Shown piece after piece: positions 33,051-41,855 of a stretch of 64,000 bases of DNA. Position numbers and translations under genes: made by a program. Numbering within the stretch: the stretch's first letter is position 1; the number at the start of each line of letters is the position of its first letter. The stretch covers positions 1 through 64,000 of the forward strand of contig JAVBKY010000006.1 of assembly GCA_031553765.1 (NCBI GenBank). The letters run 5' to 3'. The notes under the pieces were generated by a model. It was not told the origin of the DNA. It did no database searches and was given only the letters and a program-made list of their open reading frames with translations. The DNA comes from JAITMY01 sp031553765. GTDB lineage: Bacteria > Bacteroidota > Bacteroidia > Bacteroidales > UBA932.

Positions 33051-34340
33051 TCAAACTTGATCAACCTTTTTAGTCACTAAAATCTGATCTACCTTATTAG
33101 AGTCAATATCCACCACCTCGAACTTATATCCAGCATGCATAATAAAGTCCGTGCGTTTGGGAATGCGCCTAAGGGTGTACATCATAAAGCCACCAATGGT
33201 TTCAAAGTTAGCGCTGTTGGGAAACTCATCAATGTTGAGCGCACGCATCACATCTGCAATAGCAGTAGCGCCTTCCACCAACCACGAGTTATCATCACGC
33301 TTCACCACTTGGTCTTCAATGCCTGTATTAAGCGAATCGCCCATAAGCGCCGCCAAAATATCCTTTAGCGTAATAATACCCACCACCAAGCCGTACTCGT
33401 TTACAATGGCAGCAATATTCTCCTTGGAGCCACGGAAACTTTTGAGCGCATCCGAAATGCTCAGCGTATCGGGTATTACCAGCGGTGAATACAGATTGCT
33501 TTTTTCCTTTATGTTGAAATCACGACCGTTTAATACAGCTGTGAGCAAATCCTTGGAGTCTACGTATCCAAGGATTACGTCAATTTCCCCTTTGCACACT
33601 AGGTACTGCGAGTGCGTGTCGCGCTCTACCTTTTGGCGCATTATTTCTTGCGTATCGCGCTCGTCAAACCACGTAATTTGTTCGCGCACCGTCATAATGG
33701 AGGATACGGAACGGCTATCGAGCTCAAACACATTTTCTATCAGCTCATGCTCCTGCTTGCCCAGCACACCCGCCATAGCACCCGCCTCCACCATGGCGTA
33801 CACGTCGTCGGAGGTAATGTTTTCCTTTACTTCAATGGGTATGCCAAACAGGCGGAAGAAAAGGTTGGCCGTGCCGTTGAGTACAAAGACAAAGGGACGA
33901 AAAAGTGCAAGGCAAAAGCGCATGGGGCGCACCACAAACAGGGCTACCTTTTCGGGAGTCATCATACTGATACGCTTAGGGATAAGGTCAGCAAACAGAA
34001 TAAATAGCACGGTAACCAGCACAAAAGAAACGACCTGAGCAACACGGAACGCGGTTTCGGGCAAGAGAAAGGGCTCGAAGTGTACGGCAAAGCGATGAGC
34101 AAGGTGTGCTTCGCCTACAATACCCGCAAAAATAGCAGCGGCATTTATCCCAATTTGCACCACGGTAAAGAAGTTACCCGGCTTACCCTGCAATGCCAGC
34201 ACCTGCTTCGCTTTTTCGTTGCCCTCATCGGCCAGCTGCTTAAGCTTAATGTGCCGTGAAGCCGCAAGCGAAATTTCGGCTGACGAGAAAAAAGAGCTGA
34301 GTAAAATAGATATGATGATAATAATAAAACCGAAGAGCAT
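33051..34340 (-). CDS. CNNM/CorC-type transporter-associated protein (DUF21-CBS-CorC_HlyC)
   Basis: This 429-aa membrane protein has an N-terminal DUF21 domain with about four helices (residues 1-185; SAEISLAASRHIKLKQLADEG is the family signature). A CBS pair follows (about 205-330; VSSIMTVREQITWFD and PDTLSISDALKSFRGS, then NEYGLVVGIITLKDILAAL). The CorC_HlyC domain is at about 345-425 (WLVEGATAIADVMRALNID). Such proteins are linked to Mg2+ or Co2+ efflux. It diverges from aroB. Confidence 0.92.
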   Translation of the reverse strand: MLFGFIIIIISILLSSFFSSAEISLAASRHIKLKQLADEGNEKAKQVLALQGKPGNFFTVVQIGINAAAIFAGIVGEAHLAHRFAVHFEPFLLPETAFRVAQVVSFVLVTVLFILFADLIPKRISMMTPEKVALFVVRPMRFCLALFRPFVFVLNGTANLFFRLFGIPIEVKENITSDDVYAMVEAGAMAGVLGKQEHELIENVFELDSRSVSSIMTVREQITWFDERDTQEIMRQKVERDTHSQYLVCKGEIDVILGYVDSKDLLTAVLNGRDFNIKEKSNLYSPLVIPDTLSISDALKSFRGSKENIAAIVNEYGLVVGIITLKDILAALMGDSLNTGIEDQVVKRDDNSWLVEGATAIADVMRALNIDEFPNSANFETIGGFMMYTLRRIPKRTDFIMHAGYKFEVVDIDSNKVDQILVTKKVDQV

Positions 34341-34397
34341 AGCCACATAATTTTAATCATGCAAGTTAGCACTTTTTCAGCAATCGTAAAAAATCTT

Positions 34398-34405
34398 TAC
34401 TTTTG
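34398..34405 (+). promoter_or_regulatory. Minus-7 box of aroB
   Basis: TACTTTTG matches TAnnTTTG, 23 nt upstream of the aroB ATG; TTTC occupies the minus-33 position with a 19-nt spacer. Confidence 0.65.
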
Positions 34406-34428
34406 TAATCTTACGATTTTTTGACGCC

Positions 34429-35442
34429 ATGAAAGAAATAACCCTACACGGTTCGCGCGTTTTAGTGGGCGAGTCGGTTGTAAATATCAAAAAATACTTA
34501 CCACAGTCGCAGGTAATTATTATAACCGAACGCAACGTGCGCAAACACTTTAGCGCGCTATGCGATGCCCACCCCACCATAGAAATAGAGGGCAGTGAAA
34601 CGCACAAAACACTCAAAACAATTGACTACATTACCTCGGAGTTAATTAATTTAGAAGCCGATAGAAAGACGTTTTTGCTGGGTATCGGTGGCGGTATTGT
34701 GTGCGACATTACAGGCTTTATTGCCTCTATTTTCATGCGCGGATGCTCATTTGGTTTCGTATCCACTACCCTACTTTCACAGGTCGACGCCAGCGTAGGT
34801 GGGAAAAACGGAGTGAACTACGAAGGTTTTAAAAATATGTTGGGCGTATTTGCTCAGCCGCAATTTGTGATTTGCGATCCTCAGTCATTTGCCACGCTTC
34901 CGCAAAAAGAGTTTACGGCAGGATTTTCGGAAATTGTGAAGGCGGCTATGATTGCCAATGCTCCGCTTTTTGATTTTATAGAAAAAAAAACAGAAAAGGC
35001 GCTACAAAAGGATGCCGCTGTATTGGAGCATTTGGTGTACGAATCGGTAAAAATAAAGGCCGACATAGTAGCTGTAGACGAACGGGAGCAAGGAGAGCGC
35101 CGCAAGCTTAACCTTGGGCACACCTTTGCCCACGCTATTGAAAAAAACACCACTATTATGCATGGCGAGGCAGTAAGCATTGGGCTTTGCTTGGCTTCGC
35201 AGGTTTCGGTAAATTTAGGATTAATGAACGCTGCGGAGCTGGAGCGCGTAAAGAATGTGCTTACTGCGTTACATTTGCCAACCAATACCGACATTCCACT
35301 CCCCACCCTATTTAACGCTATGCGTAAGGACAAGAAGAAAAGCGGCGACTCGCTGCACCTGATTTTGCCTGTGGGTATTGGCGGGTGTGAGGTGAAGGAG
35401 GTGAAGTTGATGGAATTGGAAAGACTAGTAAAAAACTTGTAA
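34429..35442 (+). CDS. aroB: 3-dehydroquinate synthase
   Basis: Second step of the shikimate pathway, DAHP to 3-dehydroquinate, using NAD and a metal (337 aa). Seen: LGIGGGIVCDITGFIAS (NAD motif), VSTTLLSQVDASVGGKNGVN, KNMLGVFAQPQFV, and the metal ligands around LNLGHTFAHAIE and MHGEAVSIGLCLA. The length is normal. It is the first of four shikimate genes on the plus strand; a palindromic element and then aroD follow. Confidence 0.96.
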   Translation: MKEITLHGSRVLVGESVVNIKKYLPQSQVIIITERNVRKHFSALCDAHPTIEIEGSETHKTLKTIDYITSELINLEADRKTFLLGIGGGIVCDITGFIASIFMRGCSFGFVSTTLLSQVDASVGGKNGVNYEGFKNMLGVFAQPQFVICDPQSFATLPQKEFTAGFSEIVKAAMIANAPLFDFIEKKTEKALQKDAAVLEHLVYESVKIKADIVAVDEREQGERRKLNLGHTFAHAIEKNTTIMHGEAVSIGLCLASQVSVNLGLMNAAELERVKNVLTALHLPTNTDIPLPTLFNAMRKDKKKSGDSLHLILPVGIGGCEVKEVKLMELERLVKNL

Positions 35443-35452
35443 AATAACCAGT

Positions 35453-35544
35453 AGCGTCATTGCGAGCGAAGCGCGGCAATCTCTCAAGTTGCGCCGTCGG
35501 CGCAGTTCAAAGATTGCTTCGTCGTCCCTCCTCGCAATGACGCT
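35453..35544. repeat. Inverted-repeat element, CGTCATTGCGAG family, before aroD
   Basis: AGCGTCATTGCGAGCGAAGC at 35453 faces its imperfect reverse complement at 35511-35544 and encloses an inner GCGCCGTCGGCGC hairpin. It is the same family as 4900-5032 in the his operon. It ends 18 nt before the aroD start codon. Confidence 0.9.
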
Positions 35545-35562
35545 TCGATTTAGTATCGTAAA

Positions 35563-36204
35563 ATGACAAAAAGAATTTGCACCAGCATAACTTCAACCGA
35601 TTTTTCGGAGTGTGAGAAAATAATGCAAGCCAGCCAAATGGTGGAGCTACGCCTTGACCTTATGCAAATGCAACCCGCGCAAATACAGGCGTTGCTACAA
35701 CATAACATTCCAACGGTTGTAACTTGTCGTGAGGGAAAATATTCGCAAAATGAGCGTATAACCTTGCTTAAGCACGCTATTGAGCACGGTGCAGCCTACG
35801 TAGATATTGAAGTGGAATCGGAGGAAAATTACCGTAAGGAACTGGTGAATTTTGCAAAGCAAAAAGGTTGCAAGGTGATTATTTCCTATCACAACTTTGA
35901 AGCCACACCAAGCATTGCGGAATTAAAGCAAACTATTGCGGAGTGTCGAAATATGGGAGCCGATGTAGTAAAATTAATTACTACGGCTTGCTCCGAACAG
36001 GATAGCGCGCGAGTTTTATCACTTTACGAAACCGAAAAAGATTTGATAGCCTTTGCTATGGGTGAAGCGGGAAAAATTACCCGTTTTGCCTGCCTGTATC
36101 TTGGAGCGCCGTTTACCTATGCCTCATCAGGGCTGGGGAAAGAGGCGGCACCGGGACAGATTACGGCAAGTAATATGGAAGAGATAGAAAAAAGAATGAA
36201 TTGA
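35563..36204 (+). CDS. aroD: 3-dehydroquinate dehydratase, type I
   Basis: Dehydrates 3-dehydroquinate to 3-dehydroshikimate through a Schiff base (213 aa). Seen: MVELRLDLMQM near the N terminus, TVVTCREGK, AYVDIEVE, the catalytic His in VIISYHNFEATPS, the Schiff-base Lys in GADVVKLITTA, and FAMGEAGKITRFACLYLGAPFTYAS. At 213 aa it is slightly short for type I enzymes, but all motifs are present. It follows aroB after the palindromic element. Confidence 0.94.
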   Translation: MTKRICTSITSTDFSECEKIMQASQMVELRLDLMQMQPAQIQALLQHNIPTVVTCREGKYSQNERITLLKHAIEHGAAYVDIEVESEENYRKELVNFAKQKGCKVIISYHNFEATPSIAELKQTIAECRNMGADVVKLITTACSEQDSARVLSLYETEKDLIAFAMGEAGKITRFACLYLGAPFTYASSGLGKEAAPGQITASNMEEIEKRMN

Positions 36205-36254
36205 AAATAGTTATAATTCTTGAATTCTTGCATCAGAAATTACTTTGAATTTTT

Positions 36255-36339
36255 GGCTGCGGAGCAGCCACCCCTTGTAGCCAGCAGGCTCGCCTGCTGG
36301 AAGGAATGTGCGGGAAATATTCTGCCTGCGTAGCAGGCA
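36255..36339. repeat. Cluster of three short hairpins after aroD
   Basis: GGCTGCGGAGCAGCC (36255-36269), CCAGCAGGCTCGCCTGCTGG (36281-36300) and TGCCTGCGTAGCAGGCA (36323-36339) are three perfect small palindromes in 85 nt. They lie between convergent genes (aroD and the DUF5329 gene). Confidence 0.85.
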
Positions 36340-36353
36340 AACACACTTGCCCG

Positions 36354-36719
36354 CTATTTCTCCAACTCTTTTAGTTTTCCCTCAAAAAACTCTTTGGAAG
36401 TAATTTCTCTCCCATCCTTAAAGCGAATATGGTAAGGCTTGCCGCTTAGGTATGAGGTAGAGGCAATGCCATCAATAAAATCCTGCGCTGTTTTTACCTT
36501 ATCTCCCGCTTTACTCCACTTCATGCGCAGGTGCGAAGCCGCTTTTTGAGCATCATACGCCTTGCCGCTGCGAATAAATTCCGCGTCCTTCAGCTGCGCT
36601 ACCGCCTGTATTAGCTGCTCTATTTTATCCTGCTCCGATAGTTTTTTGGGTGTGTTTTGTGCTATCACAACACTACAAAAAAGTAAAACAGTAAGAAATA
36701 TTAGGATTTTATTTCCCAT
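36354..36719 (-). CDS. DUF5329 family secreted protein
   Basis: This 121-aa protein has a signal peptide (MGNKILIFLTVLLFCSVVIAQ). The DUF5329 pattern follows: EFIRSGKAYDAQKAASHLRM, VKTAQDFIDGIASTSYLSG, then PYHIRFKDGREITSKEFF. The family has no established function. It is isolated between palindromic elements, convergent with aroD. Confidence 0.82.
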   Translation of the reverse strand: MGNKILIFLTVLLFCSVVIAQNTPKKLSEQDKIEQLIQAVAQLKDAEFIRSGKAYDAQKAASHLRMKWSKAGDKVKTAQDFIDGIASTSYLSGKPYHIRFKDGREITSKEFFEGKLKELEK

Positions 36720-36737
36720 AAGGCAATCGCATTTTCA

Positions 36738-36840
36738 CCCCCAACCCCCTAAAGGGGGCTATAACATTGGCTGTTTGTTAGCAGTTGTACATTTGCATGT
36801 AAATCTACTGCGGTTATAGCCCCCTTTAGGGGGTTGGGGG
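36738..36840. repeat. Perfect 28-nt inverted repeat, CCCCCTAAAGGGGG family
   Basis: The arms at 36738-36765 and 36813-36840 are exact reverse complements. They read inward from CCCCCAACCCCC, through a CTAAAGGGGG palindrome, to CTATAAC. The spacer is 47 nt. One arm type also occurs at 30302-30324. It is the tidiest inverted repeat in the window. Confidence 0.95.
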
Positions 36841-36843
36841 CAG

Positions 36844-37935
36844 TTAATTTTTCCACCACATTTTGGTAGCAAATATAGTATCATGCAACGACACTTGCTC
36901 ACCAATCATGGGGGTAATCAGCTTAAAATTGTTACCATCGTAGGCAGCCTCGACCCTATTGAGCGGCTCGCGCCACGGATGCACGCTTAGCGCAAACTTG
37001 GAGTTGTGCACGGGTAAAACTACCTTAGCCTTCAAATCCTTTCCGGCCTGCACCACCTCCTCGGGCATCATGTGTATGTACTTCCAGCCCTCACCGTACT
37101 GACCATCCTCAAGAATTGCTAAGTCAATAGGGCCAAATCGGTTACCTATATCTGCAAAGTGAGTATCATAACCACCGTCGCCACCCACATACACTGTAAG
37201 TTCAGGCGTTTTTACCAAGAATGAAGCCCACAACGACTGGTTGGGTGAGAACCCACGTCCCGAGAAGTGACGGGCAGGTAAACAAATAATCTCCACATCG
37301 GTATCGGGTTGCAGCGTATCGTTCCAATCCATTTCAACCACACGTGTAGTATCAAAGCCCCAACGCTCAAAGTGCTCTCCTACTCCCAGCGGGCAAATTA
37401 CTTTTCCCACTTTGGGCTTCAGTTCTATTAACGTATGGTAATCAAGGTGATCCCAGTGATCATGTGAGATGATGAGGTAGTCAATTTCGGGCATATCGGC
37501 TGCGCTGTATATGTTGGTACCCTTAAATGGTTTATTGAAAAATGCCACGGGCGAGGCTGCCTTGCTAAACACCGGATCAATCAGCACGCGCTTACCTCCC
37601 ACCTGAAAAAAGGTGGATGAATGACCGAACCATACCAAAAGATTCTCATCGGGATTGAAACTATGCAAGTCCGTTTTTACCGCAGGTACAGTGCTATCGG
37701 GACGAACATTGGGATGCTTCTTAAACAAAAAGTCTACCATCATACCAGGCATACCTTTATCGCCAGTAAGCTGCGGCGTAGGATTCAGGTTTTGGAATTT
37801 TCCATCGCGGTAGTTGGACGATTTAAGAACGCGCTCCTTGCGAGCGCCATGCGGAGTGTCCCCAAACTTTTTGGGGCTGATAGCAAGCGTAACAAATGAC
37901 ATAAGTAAAAGCGGATAGAGTATGTATTTTTTCAT
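36844..37935 (-). CDS. MBL-fold hydrolase, NAPE-PLD-like
   Basis: Metallo-beta-lactamase fold protein (363 aa) with an N-terminal signal or anchor segment (MKKYILYPLLLMSFVTLA). Metal-binding motifs are LVWFGHSSTFFQVGG, LIDPVFSKAASPV, LIISHDHWDHLDYHTL, LPARHFSGRG, VYVGGDGGYDTHF and VLPVHNSKFALSVH. The pattern matches NAPE-PLD/UlaG-like proteins; the substrate in bacteria is uncertain and is probably a phosphodiester lipid or related compound. I chose the ATG at 37935, which gives the signal segment. Confidence 0.86.
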   Translation of the reverse strand: MKKYILYPLLLMSFVTLAISPKKFGDTPHGARKERVLKSSNYRDGKFQNLNPTPQLTGDKGMPGMMVDFLFKKHPNVRPDSTVPAVKTDLHSFNPDENLLVWFGHSSTFFQVGGKRVLIDPVFSKAASPVAFFNKPFKGTNIYSAADMPEIDYLIISHDHWDHLDYHTLIELKPKVGKVICPLGVGEHFERWGFDTTRVVEMDWNDTLQPDTDVEIICLPARHFSGRGFSPNQSLWASFLVKTPELTVYVGGDGGYDTHFADIGNRFGPIDLAILEDGQYGEGWKYIHMMPEEVVQAGKDLKAKVVLPVHNSKFALSVHPWREPLNRVEAAYDGNNFKLITPMIGEQVSLHDTIFATKMWWKN

Positions 37936-38073
37936 AAGTTGGTTTATTCGCAACAATCAAGTGCACAAAAGTAGGTTTTTTATTCAACGTCACATTATAA
38001 CATTCTTCCAAGCGTTTGTTTTATCCGACGAAACCCCGAAAAAAGGCGATAAGAAAAATGAAAATATTATTTG

Positions 38074-38081
38074 TATATTTG
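38074..38081 (+). promoter_or_regulatory. Minus-7 box of the repeat lipoprotein gene
   Basis: TATATTTG matches TAnnTTTG, 36 nt upstream of the ATG at 38118. Confidence 0.55.
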
Positions 38082-38117
38082 TTTTTCACAACCTATTTAT
38101 CTTGAATAAATTATACT

Positions 38118-39131
38118 ATGAAGAAAAGCCTATTTTACGCAGTATCTATGGTATTAGTCGCCATATTTTCCTCCTGCAACTCAGACGAAGGCAAAGAAAA
38201 AACATATCAAGAACCTAATATATATGTAGCAGGAGTATATCAAAATGAAAATGGAACGCGCGTTGCAACAATTTGGAAGAACGGTGTAGCGCAGCACCTT
38301 ACCGACGGAACTAATGATGCCGAGGCCTTGTCTGTTTTTGTTTTTGGCAATGATGTGTATGTTGCAGGGTATGACAGTGGGGCTAAGTTATGGGTTAACG
38401 GCGTAGCGCAAGAACTTTTAGATGGCGCTATTGCATCCTCTGTTTACATAACAAATGATGGCAACGTATATGTAGTTGGATACAAATTAATTCTTCCTGC
38501 AACGATAGGAGCAAGTCCCATAGCCATGCTATGGGTAAATGGCATACCACAAGAGCTTAGTGGCGGAATTTCTGCTTCATCCGTTTGTGTTTCAGATACT
38601 AATATTTATGTGGCGGGATATGGGTATGCTATTGATTTTTTTTCAAATAGATGGCCAGAAAAAGTTGCTAAACTTTGGATAAACGGAGTAGAGCAAGAGC
38701 TTATGGGCGGCAGCGAAGCTTCGTCCGTCTTTGTAGCTAATGGTAATACTTATGCCGTAGGTAAAAAAGATCCATACCCTCCTGTTTTTGGAGCGAACGC
38801 CAACGTAGCAAGATGGTGGAAAAATGGTGTAGGGCAAAATCTTACCGACAGTGTGAGTCTTGCCGACGCCTATTCCATTTATGTTTCTAATAATGATGTA
38901 TTTATAACAGGACATGACGGATTGGTAGCTAAGTTATGGAAAAATGGTACAGAACAAAATCTTACTGACGGTACGAATAGGGCTGTGGCCCGTTCTGTCT
39001 ACGCATTTGAAAATGATGTATATGTAGCTGGATATAACGGAAAATTTGCAACCTTCTGGAAAAACGGCGTAGCGCAAAACCTTACTGATGGAACAACTTA
39101 TTCTTATGCTTGCTCTATTTTTGTAAAGTAA
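38118..39131 (+). CDS. Seven-repeat lipoprotein, probable beta-propeller
   Basis: This 337-aa lipoprotein (signal peptide ending IFSSCNSDEG) is built from seven repeats of 40-55 residues. Each contains a W-x-N-G-x-x-Q-x-L core (TIWKNGVAQHL, KLWVNGVAQEL, MLWVNGIPQEL, KLWINGVEQEL, RWWKNGVGQNL, KLWKNGTEQNL, TFWKNGVAQNL) followed by a SVYVxxNDVYVAGY strand pair. The first repeat begins with its NIYVAGVY strand and the last ends with SIFVK, so the ends could close a seven-bladed ring. No catalytic residues are evident. The spacer after WxNG varies in length. It is a single-gene unit with its own promoter and terminator. Confidence 0.82.
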   Translation: MKKSLFYAVSMVLVAIFSSCNSDEGKEKTYQEPNIYVAGVYQNENGTRVATIWKNGVAQHLTDGTNDAEALSVFVFGNDVYVAGYDSGAKLWVNGVAQELLDGAIASSVYITNDGNVYVVGYKLILPATIGASPIAMLWVNGIPQELSGGISASSVCVSDTNIYVAGYGYAIDFFSNRWPEKVAKLWINGVEQELMGGSEASSVFVANGNTYAVGKKDPYPPVFGANANVARWWKNGVGQNLTDSVSLADAYSIYVSNNDVFITGHDGLVAKLWKNGTEQNLTDGTNRAVARSVYAFENDVYVAGYNGKFATFWKNGVAQNLTDGTTYSYACSIFVK

Positions 39132-39147
39132 CATATTACTAAAGCAA

Positions 39148-39185
39148 AAACTCCCCAAGTTATCTCAAAATTTGGGGAGTTTTTT
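39148..39185 (+). terminator. Terminator after the repeat lipoprotein
   Basis: AAACTCCCCAA and TTGGGGAGTTT form a perfect 11-bp stem with a 13-nt loop and a T-run. Confidence 0.92.
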
Positions 39186-39273
39186 GTCTTATTATTTTCA
39201 TCAACATCTTTTATCAATGCCACCTATAACATTATTCATTTTTCCGTAACTTCGTAGATTAAAATTAAGAAGT

Positions 39274-40572
39274 ATGAAACTTTTTGGCATAACAGGGCAC
39301 CCTGTTTTACATAGCAAAAGCCCCATTTTGTTCGGCTACGCCTACCCCAACCATAGCGATGAGTTTTCCGATGTTCGCCTTGCGTCGGAAAATGCAGAGG
39401 AAGCGATGGAGCTGTTTCGTGAGCTGGGCTTAACAGGCATGAATGTTACCGCACCGTACAAAGGCGACATTGCCCGCCTATGCGACAAGCGCGGTCCTGA
39501 AGTAGAGGCACTGAAAGCATGCAATACCGTGGTGCTGGAAAATGGCAAAACCTGCGCCTACAACACCGATATTTTCGGCGTAAGCGGAAGCATTGAAAAC
39601 GGCGGCGTGAGCATTGCCGGAAAACGTTGCCTGGTACTTGGAGCAGGTGGCGCGGGCAGCGCCGCGGCATACGCCTTATACAGCAACGGCGCGAAAGTAA
39701 CCGTAGCCAATCGCACCATAGAAAAGGCAAAAGCGCTGGCCGAAAGCATTGGCTGCGAATGCTGCGCATTGAGCGATATAGAAAAAATCGTACCTCAGGT
39801 AGATATGATTCTCAACACGCTGTATGAAGATGTGGACGTACTAAACGAGGCATGGCTTACCCCACAGCATATACTGTTCGACGCCATATACCACAATTCA
39901 AAGCTGGAGCAAAAGGCAAAAAAGGTGGGCTGCAAATTTATTGACGGTGCCTACTGGCTACTTTACCAAGGTCCTCCCGCATACCGTCGTTTTACAGGCG
40001 TGGAACCCGACTTTGAGAACATGAAAAAGGCTTTACTTCCGCAAAAAACGCCAAAGCATGTTGCGCTGATTGGCTTCATGGGTGCAGGTAAAAGTACCGT
40101 GGCGCCCTTGCTGGCAAAGCAGTTGGGTATGCCCGTAGTAGAAGCCGACGAGGTATTGGAACAAAAATGCGGTGCAACCGTTCCGCAAATTATAAATGAA
40201 AAAGGTGAGGCATTTTTCCGCGAAAAAGAGCATGAAGTGCTGCAGGAGATTTTGGCTAGCCCCACCCCATCCATTATATCGTGTGGAGGCGGTGCGGTTA
40301 CTCAGCCTGAGCTAAGCAAATTACTTAAAGAGAATAGCATTGTGGTATGGATATACGCTTCGCCCGAGAAGTGCGTGAGCCGCATACACGTACCTTCGCG
40401 CCCCATACTGGCGCGCCACGAAAATCCGCTGCAAGCCGCTAAGGATATTTTTGAAAAAAGAAAATTCCTCTATGCTAAAACCGCATGGATGCTGGTAAGT
40501 AGCAATACTCGTACCCCCGAACAAGTTGCACAATTTGTATATGAAGAAGTCAGTAAAGTACTCCACCGTTAG
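39274..40572 (+). CDS. aroEK: Fused shikimate dehydrogenase / shikimate kinase
   Basis: This 432-aa protein joins two consecutive steps of the shikimate pathway. Residues 1-248 are shikimate dehydrogenase: GHPVLHSKSP (S14, S16), NVTAPYKGDIARLCD with the catalytic K63, CNTVV, NTDIFGV, then the NADP motif LVLGAGGAGSAAAYAL with NRT. Residues 262-432 are shikimate kinase: Walker A GFMGAGKST (267-275), VVEADEVLEQKCG, GEAFFREKEHEVL, ISCGGGAVT, and RPIL in the lid. The two parts meet with only about a dozen linker residues. Separate aroE and aroK genes are the rule, so the fusion is notable. It overlaps the start of aroA. Confidence 0.94.
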   Translation: MKLFGITGHPVLHSKSPILFGYAYPNHSDEFSDVRLASENAEEAMELFRELGLTGMNVTAPYKGDIARLCDKRGPEVEALKACNTVVLENGKTCAYNTDIFGVSGSIENGGVSIAGKRCLVLGAGGAGSAAAYALYSNGAKVTVANRTIEKAKALAESIGCECCALSDIEKIVPQVDMILNTLYEDVDVLNEAWLTPQHILFDAIYHNSKLEQKAKKVGCKFIDGAYWLLYQGPPAYRRFTGVEPDFENMKKALLPQKTPKHVALIGFMGAGKSTVAPLLAKQLGMPVVEADEVLEQKCGATVPQIINEKGEAFFREKEHEVLQEILASPTPSIISCGGGAVTQPELSKLLKENSIVVWIYASPEKCVSRIHVPSRPILARHENPLQAAKDIFEKRKFLYAKTAWMLVSSNTRTPEQVAQFVYEEVSKVLHR

Positions 40573-41809
40573 CGGAAGCATAGTAGCCCCCGCTTCAAAA
40601 AGCGTAGCACAGCGCGCCGTTGTTGCAGCGTTGTTGGCAAAGGGCACCAGCACGCTACGTAACCTCAGCCTATGCAACGATACCGCCGCCGCCCTGGAAG
40701 TGGCATGCACGCTTGGTGCAATGGTGGAAAAGCACGGCAATGACTACACCATTACTTCTGATTTTTTTGCAAAAAATACCGGAGAAAAATCATTATTTTG
40801 TGGAGAATCGGGACTACTTACGCGCATGGTAACGCCTGTGGCTGCCTTGCTTTCGCAAAAGGTGGAAATTACAGGACACGGCTCACTTACCAAGCGCCCG
40901 ATTGATATGGTGGAGGCACCGCTAAGCGATTTAGGTGTTACCATTTCTACATGCGAGGGAAAGCTTCCCATTATACTACAAGGACCGCTGAAGGGTGGCG
41001 TAACCCATATTGACGGAAGCCTCAGTTCACAGCTGCTTACAGGTTTGCTCATGGCTTTACCGTTAGCTGAGAACGATTCGGAGATTCACGTTATCAACCT
41101 CAAAAGCCGACCATACGTAGATATTACCATTGCCCTACTCAAGTCGTTTGGCGTGGTGGTGGAAAATGAGAACTACGAAATTTTTCGCGTACGCGGAAAA
41201 CAAAAATACACACCTTGCTCCTACAATGTAGAGGGTGACTGGAGCGGAGCCTCATGCCCACTGGTGGCGGGAGCCATTGCGGGTAGCGCCACCGTTAGCA
41301 ACTTGGACATTAACTCCACGCAAGCCGATAGGGAAATTATTATCGTGCTGGATCGCGCCGGAGCAAAACTCAGCATTGAAAAAGGCAAGCAAAGCGGCGC
41401 ATTAAACACCATTACGGCATCGCAAGCACCGCTCAAAGCATTTACTTTTGATGCTACAGACTGCCCCGACTTATTCCCCGCCATAGCCGCGCTGGCTTCA
41501 TGTTGCGAAGGCACAAGCAAGGTTAGCGGCGCGCTTCGCCTTACGCACAAGGAAAGCAACCGCGCGCTAACGCTGCAAGAAGAATTTGGCAAGCTGGAAA
41601 TAAAAATAGAGTTGCAAGGCGATGATATGCTCATTACGGGTGGTGCAATCGGTGGCGGAGAAGTCAGCTCGCACAACGACCACCGCATAGCTATGGCGCT
41701 GGCTACGGCTGCCCTTCGCGCAAGTGGCGAGGTGGTAATTAACCAAGCAGAAAGCGTGGATAAATCTTATCCGGAGTTTTGGGAGGATATGGAAACCCTA
41801 ACAAAATAG
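40541..41809 (+). CDS. aroA: 5-enolpyruvylshikimate-3-phosphate synthase
   Basis: Transfers enolpyruvate from PEP to shikimate-3-phosphate (422 aa). Seen: APASKSVAQRAVVAALLAKG near the N terminus, CGESGLLTRMVTPVAALL (the site of the GNAGTAMR motif in other classes), SLTKRPID, SSQLLTGLLMALPLAE, YNVEGDWSGASCPL, HKESNRA, SHNDHRIAMALA and a final ESVDKSYPEFWEDM. I chose ATG 40541 (MKKSVKYSTVSGSI), overlapping the aroE-aroK frame by 32 nt, so translation is probably coupled. aroC is not in the window. Confidence 0.95.
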   Translation: MKKSVKYSTVSGSIVAPASKSVAQRAVVAALLAKGTSTLRNLSLCNDTAAALEVACTLGAMVEKHGNDYTITSDFFAKNTGEKSLFCGESGLLTRMVTPVAALLSQKVEITGHGSLTKRPIDMVEAPLSDLGVTISTCEGKLPIILQGPLKGGVTHIDGSLSSQLLTGLLMALPLAENDSEIHVINLKSRPYVDITIALLKSFGVVVENENYEIFRVRGKQKYTPCSYNVEGDWSGASCPLVAGAIAGSATVSNLDINSTQADREIIIVLDRAGAKLSIEKGKQSGALNTITASQAPLKAFTFDATDCPDLFPAIAALASCCEGTSKVSGALRLTHKESNRALTLQEEFGKLEIKIELQGDDMLITGGAIGGGEVSSHNDHRIAMALATAALRASGEVVINQAESVDKSYPEFWEDMETLTK

Positions 41810-41844
41810 TCGCACTAAAAGTTGCATTATATTGAAACTTTTAT

Positions 41845-41852
41845 TATCTTTG
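41845..41852 (+). promoter_or_regulatory. Minus-7 box of the toxin-antitoxin pair, at the start codon
   Basis: TATCTTTG matches TAnnTTTG and ends only 3 nt before the ATG at 41856. By the usual spacing, transcription would begin at or within the start codon, giving a leaderless or nearly leaderless mRNA. A weak GTTG lies 20 nt upstream. Confidence 0.65.
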
Positions 41853-41855
41853 TAG

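Noticed and set aside
33151..34038. 295-residue open frame opposite the CorC-like gene
   Set aside because: It is a shadow frame; Ser-rich composition follows from the codon usage of the real gene.
36738..36840. Insertion sequence ends
   Set aside because: A perfect inverted repeat, but only 47 nt lie between the arms and no transposase gene is near.
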